Assembly: GCA_944320015.1 (NCBI GenBank)
Contig: CALUFO010000002.1
Location: 62,001 to 126,000 of the forward strand
DNA from: an uncultured Barnesiella sp.
GTDB lineage: Bacteria; Bacteroidota; Bacteroidia; Bacteroidales; Barnesiellaceae
Length of the DNA stretch: 64,000 bases
Direction: 5' to 3'
Shown: piece by piece, positions 53,182 through 62,428 of the stretch
How positions within the stretch are numbered: the stretch's first letter is position 1
Layout of the letters: every line of letters begins with the position of its first letter
Translations under genes and position numbers: made by a program
The notes under the pieces: model-generated
Told to the model about the DNA's origin: nothing
Database searches by the model: none
The model's input: only the letters and a program-made list of their open reading frames with translations

Positions 53182-53730
53182 ATGAAAAAATTTATTTGTA
53201 CAGTATGCGGCTACGTTTACGAAGGTGACGAAGCTCCTGAATTTTGCCCTCAATGCAAACAACCTCGCTCGAAATTCAAAGAATTGGTAGAGTCGGACGC
53301 TCTCGATTTTGTGACAGAACATCACATCGGTGACGGTGTTGTCGATGACGCCGAAGTTATGGAAGGTCTCAAAGCTCACTTTATGGGCGAGTGCACCGAA
53401 GTTGGCATGTACTTGGCTATGAGCCGTCAAGCCGATCGCGAAGGCTATCCCGAAGTTGCCGAGGCATTCAAACGTTATGCTTGGGAAGAAGCCGAACACG
53501 CTTCGAAATTCGCCGAATTGCTGGGTGAAGTGGTTTGGAATACCGAGAAAAACGTGAAAGCTCGTATGGAAGCCGAGAGCGGAGCTTGCGCCGACAAAAT
53601 GCGCATTGCCAAACGTGCCAAAGAACTGGGCTACGACGCTATTCACGATACCGTACATGAAATGGCCAAAGACGAAGCTCGTCACGGAAAAGGTTTCGAA
53701 GGCTTGTACAATCGCTATTTCAAGAAATAA
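53182..53730 (+). CDS. rbr: Rubrerythrin with N-terminal rubredoxin domain
   Basis: Reduces hydrogen peroxide with a non-haem diiron centre, a major peroxide defence in anaerobes. The 182-aa protein has the reversed domain order: rubredoxin at residues 1-37 ([20 protein letters not shown], four Cys iron site), then a four-helix ferritin-like domain with Glu/His ligands in [24 protein letters not shown] and [12 protein letters not shown]. It is co-transcribed with perR, a fitting repressor/effector pair, and ends at a strong terminator. Confidence 0.95.
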   Translation: MKKFICTVCGYVYEGDEAPEFCPQCKQPRSKFKELVESDALDFVTEHHIGDGVVDDAEVMEGLKAHFMGECTEVGMYLAMSRQADREGYPEVAEAFKRYAWEEAEHASKFAELLGEVVWNTEKNVKARMEAESGACADKMRIAKRAKELGYDAIHDTVHEMAKDEARHGKGFEGLYNRYFKK

Positions 53731-53752
53731 AGTCAATTGCATGAGATAGAAA

Positions 53753-53788
53753 AAGGGTAGCCCACGAAAGAGGGGCTGCCCTTTTTTT
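53753..53788 (+). terminator. Terminator of perR-rbr
   Basis: An 11-bp stem AAGGGTAGCCC/GGGCTGCCCTT with one U-G pair, followed by seven T. Confidence 0.88.
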
Positions 53789-53872
53789 GTATCTTTCGTA
53801 TAATTCTGCATTATTTGCGAAATAAAACAGTATGCGGTTCGGTATAGAACAAAATGAAAACTTCGCTTTCAA

Positions 53873-53904
53873 TTTGTCTCGGCGCTCACCTTTTCGTATC
53901 TTTG
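53873..53904 (+). promoter_or_regulatory. Promoter of lepA
   Basis: TTTG -33 (53873-53876) and TATCTTTG -7 (53897-53904), spacing 20 nt, 22 bp before the start codon. Confidence 0.65.
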
Positions 53905-53926
53905 TACCCGAATCAGTAGAATTTCG

Positions 53927-55714
53927 ATGAAGAATATACGCAACTTTTGTATTATCGCACATATAGACCACGGGAAAAGTACGTTGGCCGACCGCTTGTT
54001 GGAATACACCAAAACGATTGCCGAAAAGGATTTGCAAGACCAAGTCCTCGACAATATGGATTTGGAACGCGAGAGAGGAATCACGATCAAGAGTCATGCC
54101 ATACAGATGGAATATGTTTATCAAGGAGAAAAATATATACTCAACTTGATCGATACTCCGGGGCATGTCGATTTCTCGTATGAAGTCTCCCGGTCTATCG
54201 CCGCATGCGAGGGCGCTTTGCTCATTGTCGACGCCTCGCAGGGAATACAGGCTCAGACGATTTCGAACCTTTACATGGCGATCGAGCACGATTTGGAGAT
54301 AATCCCGGTTGTGAATAAAGTCGATTTGGAAAGTGCCCGTCCCGATGAAGTAGAAGATCAAATCATCGATTTGTTGGGCTGTAAGCGGGAAGAAATCATA
54401 CGAGCCAGCGGCAAAACCGGGCAGGGGGTAGAAGAGATTTTGGCCGCCATTATCGAGCGGGTGAACCCTCCGCAAGGCGATGTCGACGCACCGTTGCAAT
54501 GTCTCATTTTCGACTCGGTATTCAATTCATTTAGAGGAATTATTGCCTATTTCAAGATATGTAACGGTCGAATAAGAACCGGCGACAAGGTGAAGTTTGT
54601 AGCTACCGGCAAAGAATATGAAGCCGATGAAATAGGTGTGCTAAAACTGGATATGATACCTCGGACAGAGTTGCTTGCCGGCGATGTGGGGTATATCATT
54701 TCGGGGATAAAGACATCGCGCGAAGTAAAAGTGGGCGATACGATTACACATATCGACCGTCCTTGTGCGGCAGCCATCGATGGATTTGAAGAGGTTAAAC
54801 CCATGGTGTTTGCCGGAGTATATCCTATTGAAACCGAGGATTTCGAGAATTTGCGCTCTTCGTTGGAAAAGTTGCAGCTCAACGATGCCTCCTTGACATT
54901 CCAGCCCGAGTCGTCGGCCGCATTGGGTTTTGGATTCCGGTGCGGATTTTTGGGACTGCTCCACATGGAAATCATACAAGAGCGGCTCGACAGGGAGTTC
55001 AATATGGACGTAATCACCACCGTGCCCAATGTGTCGTACAAAGTGTATGACAAAAAAGGCGGCATGGTCGAGGTGCATAATCCCTCGGGATTGCCCGATC
55101 CCACGCTTATCGATCACATAGAAGAGCCCTATATACGCGCGTCGGTTATTACTTCGACCGATTATATCGGGCCTATTATGACGCTTTGTTTGGGCAAACG
55201 TGGCGAATTAGTCAAGCAAGAATACATTTCGGGGAACCGGGTCGAGATTATCTACGATATGCCTCTGGGCGAAATCGTTATCGACTTCTATGACAAATTG
55301 AAGAGCATATCGAAGGGGTATGCCTCTTTTGACTATCATATCCACGATTTCAGGGAATCGAAGTTGGTTAAACTCGATATTCTCCTGAACGGCGAATCGG
55401 TCGATGCGTTGTCGACCTTGACCCATGTCGACAATGCCGTGACCTTTGGACGTCGCATGTGTGAAAAATTGAAAGAACTTATTCCCCGTCAGCAATTCGA
55501 GATAGCCATTCAAGCGGCGATAGGAGCCAAAATTATTGCCCGAGAGACGATTAAACCGGTTAGAAAAGATGTTACCGCCAAATGTTACGGTGGCGATATA
55601 AGCCGTAAACGAAAACTGTTGGAGAAACAGAAGAAGGGCAAAAAGCGCATGAAACAAATCGGCTCTGTCGAAGTGCCTCAAAAAGCGTTCTTGGCGGTGC
55701 TCAAACTCGATTGA
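53927..55714 (+). CDS. lepA: Elongation factor 4 (LepA)
   Basis: A translational GTPase that acts on ribosomes, reported to remobilise or back-translocate stalled complexes and to help 30S assembly. Full length at 595 aa. The G1 motif AHIDHGKST is at 11-19, G2 region is RGITIKSH, G3 is DTPGHVDF, G4 is NKVD, and G5 is SGKTG. The LepA-specific C-terminal domain follows at about 485-590 and ends [20 protein letters not shown], the family signature. Confidence 0.98.
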   Translation: MKNIRNFCIIAHIDHGKSTLADRLLEYTKTIAEKDLQDQVLDNMDLERERGITIKSHAIQMEYVYQGEKYILNLIDTPGHVDFSYEVSRSIAACEGALLIVDASQGIQAQTISNLYMAIEHDLEIIPVVNKVDLESARPDEVEDQIIDLLGCKREEIIRASGKTGQGVEEILAAIIERVNPPQGDVDAPLQCLIFDSVFNSFRGIIAYFKICNGRIRTGDKVKFVATGKEYEADEIGVLKLDMIPRTELLAGDVGYIISGIKTSREVKVGDTITHIDRPCAAAIDGFEEVKPMVFAGVYPIETEDFENLRSSLEKLQLNDASLTFQPESSAALGFGFRCGFLGLLHMEIIQERLDREFNMDVITTVPNVSYKVYDKKGGMVEVHNPSGLPDPTLIDHIEEPYIRASVITSTDYIGPIMTLCLGKRGELVKQEYISGNRVEIIYDMPLGEIVIDFYDKLKSISKGYASFDYHIHDFRESKLVKLDILLNGESVDALSTLTHVDNAVTFGRRMCEKLKELIPRQQFEIAIQAAIGAKIIARETIKPVRKDVTAKCYGGDISRKRKLLEKQKKGKKRMKQIGSVEVPQKAFLAVLKLD

Positions 55715-55727
55715 GACAAGAATAATG

Positions 55728-55771
55728 TCCCCTTTTAACGACAGGAAGAAAAACTGTAAGGGGATTTTTTT
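55728..55771 (+). terminator. Terminator of lepA
   Basis: Stem TCCCCTT/AAGGGGA with a nested ACAG/CTGT pair in the loop, followed by seven T (55765-55771). Confidence 0.75.
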
Positions 55772-55797
55772 GTTTAAACTGCAAAAATCAAAGATAT

Positions 55798-57147
55798 ATG
55801 GACAGCCTATATGCCATAAAAAAGTCGATTAAGAATTATGCCAGTGGAGGCAATGTTTTGATTATTGCCACCTTGTTGGCATTTATCATAGCCAATTCTC
55901 CGCTTGCCGACATTTACTTTTCTTGGTGGGCTCAGCCCATATCCTTACAGTTAGGCAACTTCGACCTATTCGGTCATGACGGCCGTTCCATGACCGTCAT
56001 GGAGTTTATCAACGATGCCTTGATGGCAATCTTTTTCTTCTCCATAGGACTTGAAATAAAGCGAGAAGTTTTAGTAGGGGAGTTGACCTCCATAAAACAG
56101 GCGTTGCTGCCGGTTGTCGCTGCCATCGGGGGAATGGTTATCCCAGTCCTGCTCTTTATGTATATAGGGCGGGGAAGCGATTTTTTAAGAGGAAGCGCTA
56201 TCCCTATGGCTACCGATATAGCATTCTCTCTGGGAGTATTGGCTATGTTTGGGAAACGGGTTCCCATATCGTTAAAAATATTTTTGACCACGTTGGCCGT
56301 GGTCGATGATATAGGAGGAATTCTGGTCATTGCGTTTTTCTACTCGACCCATATCGAAGCCATTTATTTGCTTTATGCCGCGGGACTGTTCTTATTGTTA
56401 TGGTTGGGAGGCCGCGCAGGAATCAACAGCAAGATGTTTTACTTTACCTTAGGGGGCGTTGTTTGGTTCCTATTCCTCAATTCGGGCATTCACCCCACGA
56501 TAGCCGGCGTATTGGTGGCTTTTTGTATTCCGGCCAAACCGGTATTGGCGACCTCGCATTTTATCAGTACGATTAGGAAAGAGATTAAAAACTTTCCTCA
56601 GGAACAATTCAATGACGAGAGCGAGCCATCGATCATGCTTTCTAAGGAGCAAATCAATTGCTTGAAAAGTATAGAATCGGCCTCGGATAAGGTAATCAGC
56701 CCTTTACAAGATTTGGAAGACACCTTGCACCCGGTCATCAATTACTTTATCATTCCCCTGTTTGCCTTTGCCAATGCCGGGATTGCCCTCTCCGGGATAG
56801 AACTCTCGTCGTTATTTACTGGCATTAGTCTGGCTGTTTTTGTGGGGTTGTTGTTTGGAAAATTCTTGGGGATATTCCTCTCGGCTTGGTTGGTTATCAA
56901 ATTAAGAATCGTCGCTATGCCCACACACTCTACATGGAAATCGCTGGCCGCTGTGTCGGTGCTGGGCGGTATAGGATTTACCGTTTCGCTTTTTATCGCC
57001 AATCTCTCTTTCGGCGATATGGGAGCCGAAGGCGCTTCTTTGTTGGAACAAGCCAAACTTGGTATTGTGATGGGCTCCCTTGTATCGGGTATCTTGGGCT
57101 ATTTCCTGCTGAATTTATTTTTGCCGAGACAGAGCGAAGAAGAGTAG
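55798..57147 (+). CDS. nhaA: Na+/H+ antiporter NhaA
   Basis: Exchanges sodium for protons across the inner membrane for pH and salt tolerance. A 449-aa polytopic protein with about 12 helices. The family motifs are FFSIGLEIKREVLVGEL (about 77), MATDIAFSLGVLAMFGKRVPISLKIFLTTLAVVDDIGGIL (about 138-177, which includes the adjacent Asp pair for ion binding), and SVLGGIGFTVSLFIANLSF near the end. An inserted hydrophilic loop at about 255-305 is common in Bacteroidota members. It ends 4 bp from the convergent permease gene. Confidence 0.97.
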   Translation: MDSLYAIKKSIKNYASGGNVLIIATLLAFIIANSPLADIYFSWWAQPISLQLGNFDLFGHDGRSMTVMEFINDALMAIFFFSIGLEIKREVLVGELTSIKQALLPVVAAIGGMVIPVLLFMYIGRGSDFLRGSAIPMATDIAFSLGVLAMFGKRVPISLKIFLTTLAVVDDIGGILVIAFFYSTHIEAIYLLYAAGLFLLLWLGGRAGINSKMFYFTLGGVVWFLFLNSGIHPTIAGVLVAFCIPAKPVLATSHFISTIRKEIKNFPQEQFNDESEPSIMLSKEQINCLKSIESASDKVISPLQDLEDTLHPVINYFIIPLFAFANAGIALSGIELSSLFTGISLAVFVGLLFGKFLGIFLSAWLVIKLRIVAMPTHSTWKSLAAVSVLGGIGFTVSLFIANLSFGDMGAEGASLLEQAKLGIVMGSLVSGILGYFLLNLFLPRQSEEE

Positions 57148-57151
57148 GGGA

Positions 57152-58399
57152 TTACTCAAATTTTATCGATTTGGCCGGCCGAATGAGCGCCACTAAATAG
57201 GAAGGCGCTATCAGCATCAAAACAGATACAGCCATACAGCCCAAGTTCAGCCACAAAATATACCAGAAGTTCAACTCGATGGGAACATTTGGCACATAGT
57301 ATGCCTCGGGATTGAGCGAAATAATGTGAAAATGCTTTTGTATGAGGCATAACGAAAGCCCTATGACATTGCCCCAAATCATGCCTTTCCCCACAAGAAA
57401 CGTAGATACATAAAGGAAGATTTCGCGAATGGAGGTGTTGTTGGCGCCCAAAGCCTTCAAAATGCCAATCATGTTTGCCCGCTCCAATATAATAATCAAA
57501 AGTCCCGAAATCATCGTGAATCCCGACACGGCCGCCATGAGAATAAGAATAATCCACACATTCATATCCAGTAAATCGAGCCAGCCGAAAAAGATGGGAT
57601 TGAGCGTGCGAATGGATTGGGGATAATAATATGTGCCGTAATAATCGGGGTGGTCTATCAAGTTGATGTATAGTTCGTAGGCTATATCGTCGGCCTTGTC
57701 GAAATCGTCTACCAGCAACTCTATTTCGCTATATTGGTCGGAGTGCCAATTGTTCAATTTCTGGACATGCCGCACATCGCCAATGATTAAGAGCTTGTCA
57801 TAGTCCGAGAAATCGGTTTGGTATATCCCCGCAATTGTAAATCGCCGGGCTCTTACTTGGTCTTGGACAAAATAACAATATATTTTGTCGTGGACATGCA
57901 ATCCCAGTTTGTCGGCAATGGTCCGAGAGATAAGCACCTCGTTGGATATCGTCGTGTCGGCTATCTCGGGTAAAGCGCCGTCCACCAGATATTTTTTAAA
58001 GAAGGACCAATCATAACCGGGTGAAACGCCTTTCAAAACCATGCCCATGAAATCGGTGTCGGTCTTGATCATACCCAACTTCGTCCCTATGGGGTCGGCC
58101 GCAGTCACACCCTCATGTGCCATCAGCACTTTATACAGGCTGTCGGTAAATTGTATGGGCTGTTTTTCGTAGGTTTGGTTATTATCGAACGAGGTGATTT
58201 GGATATGAGACCCGAAACCGACGACTTTATCTCGAATCTCATGTTTGAATCCGATAACGATAGCGACAGAAAGTATCATGACTGCCAATCCCAAAGCGAC
58301 ACCGGCGACGGCCACGCGTATGGCCGGCGGGGTGGCTTTCTTTCGATTATGCTTATCGAAATGAATGCGATTGGCAATATACAGTTTCCAATTATTCAT
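57152..58399 (-). CDS. FtsX-like/LolC-LolE-type ABC transporter permease
   Basis: A 415-aa inner-membrane protein with the MacB/LolC layout: an N-terminal helix (about 28-50, VAVAGVALGLAVMILSVAIVIG), a large periplasmic domain (about 55-270), then three C-terminal helices forming the FtsX domain (IILILMAAVSGFTMISGLLIIILERANMIGILKALGANNTSIREIFLY, about 280-330). The LE..NMIGILKALGA motif matches lipoprotein-release permeases LolC/LolE. The ATPase partner (LolD) is not adjacent. It overlaps the aminotransferase gene by 8 bp. The role in lipoprotein sorting is inferred. Confidence 0.88.
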   Translation of the reverse strand: MNNWKLYIANRIHFDKHNRKKATPPAIRVAVAGVALGLAVMILSVAIVIGFKHEIRDKVVGFGSHIQITSFDNNQTYEKQPIQFTDSLYKVLMAHEGVTAADPIGTKLGMIKTDTDFMGMVLKGVSPGYDWSFFKKYLVDGALPEIADTTISNEVLISRTIADKLGLHVHDKIYCYFVQDQVRARRFTIAGIYQTDFSDYDKLLIIGDVRHVQKLNNWHSDQYSEIELLVDDFDKADDIAYELYINLIDHPDYYGTYYYPQSIRTLNPIFFGWLDLLDMNVWIILILMAAVSGFTMISGLLIIILERANMIGILKALGANNTSIREIFLYVSTFLVGKGMIWGNVIGLSLCLIQKHFHIISLNPEAYYVPNVPIELNFWYILWLNLGCMAVSVLMLIAPSYLVALIRPAKSIKFE

Positions 58400-59597
58400 T
58401 GACTGTGCGACCGGGATATGCTTCCAGCGCTTTTCTTAAAACAGTTAAGGCTTTTGACAACTCTTCTTTTTCAAGTACATAAGCTATACGCACCTCGTCC
58501 TTTCCCAACCCCGGTGTCGTATAGAATCCCGAAGCCGGAGCCATGAACACGGTTTGCCCTTCGTATTCAAAACTGGAAAGGCACCATTCGCAAAATTTAT
58601 CGGCGTCGTCGACCGGGAGCTTCGTTACTGTGTAAAACGCACCCATGGGAATAGGAGAGTAACAGCCCGGGATTCGATTCAACCCGTCGATTAAGAATTT
58701 GCGTCGTTCTACATACTCGTTGTAGGTCGAGAGCATATAGCTTTCGGGCGCATCGATCGAGGCTTCGGCTATGATTTGTCCGATAAGAGGAGGGCTGAGT
58801 CTTGCTTGGCAAAACTTCATAACATTCTTTTTCAGCTCTTTATGCCGGGTGATCAAGGCTCCTATGCGTATGCCGCATTCGCTATATCGCTTAGAAACCG
58901 AGTCTATCAGCACCACTTGCTCCTCGATTCCTTTCAAGTGAAATGCCGATATATAGGGCGCTCCCGTGTAGCAAAACTCACGATACACTTCGTCGGAGAA
59001 TAGAAACAGGTCATATTTTTTCACCAAATCGCGTATTTGGTTCATCTCTTTCTGCGTGTACAGATATCCAGTAGGGTTGTTGGGGTTGCAAATCAAGATA
59101 GCCTTGGTTTTGGGCGTAATCAAGGCTTCGAACTTTTCGACCGAAGGGAGTGCGAATCCCTCGTCGATCGATGAGGGCAATGTCTTGATAACCGCTCCTG
59201 CCGAAATGGCGAATGCCATATAATTGGCATAGGCCGGTTCGGGTACAATGATTTCGTCGCCCGGGTCGAGGCAAGCCATAAACGAAAACAATACGGCCTC
59301 CGAGCCGCCTGTGGTAATGATAATATCGTCGGTAGTTACATGAATATTGAATTTTGCATAGTATTGCACCAATTTCTCCCGAAGGCTTTTTATACCTTCG
59401 CTGGGGCTATATTCCAGTGTGCGGCGATCGATATGTTGCAGTGCGTCCAACCCAATTTGAGGGGTTGGAAGGTCGGGTTGGCCGATATTCAAGTGGTAAA
59501 CCTTTATTCCTCTCTCTTTGGCCTTGTTGGCAAGCGGGACGAGTTTTCGTATAGGGGAGTCGGGCATAATTTCACCCCGATGGGAAATAGTAGGCAT
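58392..59597 (-). CDS. Pyridoxal phosphate-dependent aminotransferase (class I/II)
   Basis: A 401-aa fold-type I aminotransferase. The PLP-lysine region SVSKRYSECGIRIGALI is near residue 234, with GSEAVLFSFMACLDPGDEIIVPEPAYANY (about 95-123) and CNPNNPTGYLYTQKE (about 172) as cofactor-binding motifs. It resembles the aspartate/alanine aminotransferase group; the SKRYSxCGxRIG form of the lysine loop is the branch seen in Bacteroidota homologues. The substrate is not set by sequence. It precedes the LolC/E permease with an 8-bp overlap and has a TATCTTTG element 47 bp upstream. Confidence 0.93.
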   Translation of the reverse strand: MPTISHRGEIMPDSPIRKLVPLANKAKERGIKVYHLNIGQPDLPTPQIGLDALQHIDRRTLEYSPSEGIKSLREKLVQYYAKFNIHVTTDDIIITTGGSEAVLFSFMACLDPGDEIIVPEPAYANYMAFAISAGAVIKTLPSSIDEGFALPSVEKFEALITPKTKAILICNPNNPTGYLYTQKEMNQIRDLVKKYDLFLFSDEVYREFCYTGAPYISAFHLKGIEEQVVLIDSVSKRYSECGIRIGALITRHKELKKNVMKFCQARLSPPLIGQIIAEASIDAPESYMLSTYNEYVERRKFLIDGLNRIPGCYSPIPMGAFYTVTKLPVDDADKFCEWCLSSFEYEGQTVFMAPASGFYTTPGLGKDEVRIAYVLEKEELSKALTVLRKALEAYPGRTVNE

Positions 59598-59643
59598 TCT
59601 TTTTTCTTTTAATTATAAAAACGGATAGAAAACATTTATCGTG

Positions 59644-59651
59644 CAAAGATA
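59644..59651 (-). promoter_or_regulatory. -7 promoter element of the aminotransferase-permease unit
   Basis: TATCTTTG on the minus strand, 47 bp before the start codon. Confidence 0.55.
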
Positions 59652-59725
59652 AAAATTTTACGATTCTATTCTCCCTTTAAACGGCAGAATGTAAAATTAA
59701 GAGGATTAAATAGAACAAATATTTG

Positions 59726-59733
59726 TATATTTG
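59726..59733 (+). promoter_or_regulatory. -7 promoter element of the Yip1-like-smpB unit
   Basis: TATATTTG, 30 bp before the start of the membrane-protein gene. Confidence 0.55.
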
Positions 59734-59762
59734 CATTTCCAATCCGAAAAGTTGCAAGTCCT

Positions 59763-60323
59763 ATGAATGATTTGAAACATCTCTTTTTGCTTTTGATTTC
59801 CCCGGCGAAAACTTGGCAAAAAACAGATAAGGTACCTTATGCCACTCAAATATTTATAAATAAGTTCCTATATCCGCTTATGGGAATAACTGCAATTGCC
59901 AGCTTTTCGGAATACTTTTTCAACGATATATCCCTGTCAAGGGCATTGCAGTTGGCGATTATAGAATTTGTGAAATTTTTTGCCGGATTTTATGCGTTGG
60001 TCTATATCGTGAAATATTTTTCGACCTACCTATTGGAAGTGGTACAACCCGAATCGCGAATCAAGCGTTTTGTCGGATACACATTGGGACTATACATGCT
60101 GTTCGATATTTGTATCGCTATCGTTCGTTCTTTCTGCGAAGTGCCGCCTATTGTCGATTTCTTGCCCCTTTTATTGGCCTATGTGGTATGGAACAGCCAG
60201 AAATACATGGAGATCCCGGAGCAAAAAAGTATTTTATATGTAGTTGCCACTACCATACTGTTTCTTGCCATACCCTTGACCATACAGAAATTATTGTGCT
60301 TTTTAATGCCCGGAATGATTTAA
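59763..60323 (+). CDS. Yip1-domain-like membrane protein, unknown function
   Basis: A 186-aa protein that is mostly membrane: about five hydrophobic stretches (FLYPLMGITAIASF, IEFVKFFAGFYALVYIVKYF, FVGYTLGLYMLFDICIAIV, IVDFLPLLLAYVVW, ILYVVATTILFLAIPLTI). The opening LFLLLISPAKTWQK is the SPxxxW segment typical of Yip1-domain proteins. Bacterial Yip1-like proteins have no firm function. It is followed after 12 bp by smpB. Confidence 0.72.
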   Translation: MNDLKHLFLLLISPAKTWQKTDKVPYATQIFINKFLYPLMGITAIASFSEYFFNDISLSRALQLAIIEFVKFFAGFYALVYIVKYFSTYLLEVVQPESRIKRFVGYTLGLYMLFDICIAIVRSFCEVPPIVDFLPLLLAYVVWNSQKYMEIPEQKSILYVVATTILFLAIPLTIQKLLCFLMPGMI

Positions 60324-60335
60324 ACTATCTTCAAC

Positions 60336-60788
60336 ATGAAATTACCACAAATAAATATACGCAACAAAAGAGCCAGCTTTGACTATGAACTGTTGGACAC
60401 GTTTAATGCCGGCATTGTATTATCCGGAACCGAGATAAAATCGATTCGGTTGGGGAAAGCCGGTTTGACCGATTCTTTTTGTTATGTCAATAATGGGGAA
60501 CTCTGGATCAAAAACATGTATATAGCCGAATATTTTTATGGCTCGTATAATAACCACTCTTCTCGAAGAGATCGCAAACTGTTATTGACTCGCAAAGAGA
60601 TTCAAAAAATAGAGCGAGCAGCCAAAGAGTCGGGGTTCTCGATAATTCCCACTCGTGTGTTTATAAATGATAGAGGGCTTGCCAAGGTGACGATTGCCAT
60701 TGCGAAAGGCAAAAAAGAGTATGACAAACGGGACTCGATCAAAGAGCGTGAAGATAAGCGCCAAATGGATCGCATGTTCAAACATTAA
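60336..60788 (+). CDS. smpB: SsrA-binding protein SmpB
   Basis: Delivers tmRNA to stalled ribosomes for trans-translation. The 150-aa OB-fold protein has the family blocks [31 protein letters not shown] (6-36), [32 protein letters not shown], and the basic C-terminal tail [20 protein letters not shown] that folds into the mRNA channel. The tmRNA gene itself is not in the window. Its stop overlaps the convergent methyltransferase gene by 4 bp. A decayed copy of its 3' end is at 62171-62287. Confidence 0.98.
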   Translation: MKLPQINIRNKRASFDYELLDTFNAGIVLSGTEIKSIRLGKAGLTDSFCYVNNGELWIKNMYIAEYFYGSYNNHSSRRDRKLLLTRKEIQKIERAAKESGFSIIPTRVFINDRGLAKVTIAIAKGKKEYDKRDSIKEREDKRQMDRMFKH

Positions 60789-61990
60789 TGAGCTTTTTGG
60801 CAAACAATAAGTATCTTTTGGTCAGTCGATAGGGTGGTGGCAAAAAGATAGAAATCGCCTCCATCTTTGTTTTTCAAGCGCTTTTTCAATTCGGCGGTGG
60901 TTAATGGGAAATTTCGGGTCGACAGATTCAGTTGCGGATACTCTTTTTCGACTTGTTTTATGCCTTTTGAGTTGAAAGGTATGGTTTCGATTACTTTGAA
61001 TTTTCGCCCCGGGAAATCTTCAATATAGCGCTCAGATGTATATAAATGGCTGTTTTTGTGCAGCTTGACTACATCGTATGCGTTAGCGACCGTTTTATAA
61101 GCCCCAGCTTTGAGAATAGAAGAATTGGGTTCGTAGAGAAAGTCTTTTATGAGGTTGCAAGAGGCAGAGTGGGGGAGTTGCTTTTCTTGATCGATTTTGA
61201 ATGAAAAGATAGAAGAGTCTTTCGGTGAATCGATTGCGGCACAAAGAACCGTGACCGGTTTATTATTACCTTTGGCTTCATCATATTCTGTATCAATGAC
61301 TAATAGCAATTCTTTGCATTCGTTTTTTACAGAAACGACATGAATTTCTACAATCCCGGGCAAAAGCGATTGAAGAGCCGAGAGATCTGCCATAGGAGAA
61401 ACTTTGATGATAAGTCGCTTACTATATCGGGTAAGTAAGGGAATAATCTCCAAGACGTTAGGTTCGCACTCGTCAAGTGCGAACACCCGCTTATTCCCAG
61501 ATCCTCTTCGTGCCGGGTCGATATATATGGTATCGAATAGACGGTCGTTGTTTTGGAGAAAATGAACGCAATCGTCTTGAACCACAGTGATATTGCCGGC
61601 ATTCAGCGCTTTGAAATTGACCTTGGCGGCGCGGCAATATTCATCGAACCGCTCCACATAAATGACTTGTGAGACTTTTTGGGCGAAATAAAAGCTATCT
61701 ACACCCAAGCCTCCCGTCAAATCGAGCAAACTGCCCGGTTGCACCAACCGCTGCTTATATTGCGCCGTTAATTCGGAGGAACATTGTTCGGCCGATAGAA
61801 TGGACGGGAATACAACGTCGAGGTGTGAAAGCCACGAAGGTAGTTTATTTTGCAGTTTCTTTCGAGCCTCTATTTGGAGGATAGCCCACGACACATCAAA
61901 ATTGGCCTCGATGTTTTTTAATCGTAACCGAGTGGTATCGGCACAGGCATATTCTATTATAAAATCTTGAATAGACTTGCGGTATTTCAT
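60785..61990 (-). CDS. Class I SAM-dependent methyltransferase with THUMP-like C-terminal domain
   Basis: A 401-aa protein. An N-terminal helical region (about 1-80) is followed by a Rossmann methyltransferase domain with motif [17 protein letters not shown] (about 93-108), [14 protein letters not shown] and [24 protein letters not shown] (about 155-178, the post-I DPAR motif). A C-terminal THUMP-like domain (about 320-401) is thought to bind RNA. Family members are common in Bacteroidota without a known target, probably a structured RNA. The -7 element lies only 5 bp before the start codon, so the mRNA may be nearly leaderless. Confidence 0.9.
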   Translation of the reverse strand: MKYRKSIQDFIIEYACADTTRLRLKNIEANFDVSWAILQIEARKKLQNKLPSWLSHLDVVFPSILSAEQCSSELTAQYKQRLVQPGSLLDLTGGLGVDSFYFAQKVSQVIYVERFDEYCRAAKVNFKALNAGNITVVQDDCVHFLQNNDRLFDTIYIDPARRGSGNKRVFALDECEPNVLEIIPLLTRYSKRLIIKVSPMADLSALQSLLPGIVEIHVVSVKNECKELLLVIDTEYDEAKGNNKPVTVLCAAIDSPKDSSIFSFKIDQEKQLPHSASCNLIKDFLYEPNSSILKAGAYKTVANAYDVVKLHKNSHLYTSERYIEDFPGRKFKVIETIPFNSKGIKQVEKEYPQLNLSTRNFPLTTAELKKRLKNKDGGDFYLFATTLSTDQKILIVCQKAH

Positions 61991-61994
61991 ATTG

Positions 61995-62002
61995 CAAAGA
62001 TA
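61995..62002 (-). promoter_or_regulatory. -7 promoter element for the THUMP-like methyltransferase
   Basis: TATCTTTG on the minus strand, 5 bp upstream of the ATG at 61990. The predicted transcript would start at about the start codon. Confidence 0.45.
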
Positions 62003-62170
62003 GGTATTATAATCGAGTTTTATTGTGCCATGCTGCTTTGTCTCATTTTATGCACCGTTTCGTGTGAGAAGTGAAGTTTTTGAATAGAATTAATCCCGTT
62101 ATAATTTGTGCTATAATTTATATTATGTTAAATATAGTATTGGGGATTATTCTTTCGAGGATGTCCACAA

Positions 62171-62287
62171 TCGAGTATTCCCTTGACACTCTCATGTGGG
62201 ATTGCTTTAATTGCCATTGCAAAAAGAATGACAAAACGGAATTTATTAAAGGATATGGAGATCCCCGCCAAATGAATCGTATGTTTG
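62171..62287 (+). pseudogene. Decayed fragment of a second smpB 3' end
   Basis: The 59 bases at 62228-62286 align without gaps to smpB positions 60721-60779 with 42 identities (71%). Just before them, the 11-mer ATTGCCATTGC (62210-62220) matches smpB 60693-60703 exactly, with 10 bases missing in between. Weaker similarity reaches back to TCGAGTATTCCC. In the smpB frame it still reads DKTEFIKGYGDPRQMNRMF against smpB's [19 protein letters not shown], and several differences are third-position changes. An open frame at 62071-62367 contains it behind a hydrophobic stretch, but is probably chance. The rest of the 61991-62428 gap holds no other recognisable gene. Confidence 0.72.
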
Positions 62288-62363
62288 TTCAGGCTCACAT
62301 TTATCGGTCGTTTATTTCGATTTATTTCAATTTTTTGCCGATGGCGCCCACTGTAAGCCGGGT

Positions 62364-62408
62364 ATAAAAATAGAAACGGGTCATCAGCGACTGACAACCC
62401 GTTTCTAT
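62364..62408 (-). terminator. Terminator of the TPR gene downstream of gyrA
   Basis: A 12-bp perfect stem ATAGAAACGGGT/ACCCGTTTCTAT (62370-62381, 62397-62408), followed on the minus strand by five T. Confidence 0.9.
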
Positions 62409-62428
62409 ACATATTGTTGGGAAATCGA

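Noticed and set aside
62071-62367. 98-codon open frame with a hydrophobic N-terminus
   Set aside because: Its central part is the decayed smpB fragment and the rest is AT-rich; no family resemblance. Treated as chance reading through a relict.
62128-62412. Minus-strand open frame in the same gap
   Set aside because: It lies antisense to the smpB relict and contains the terminator of the TPR gene.
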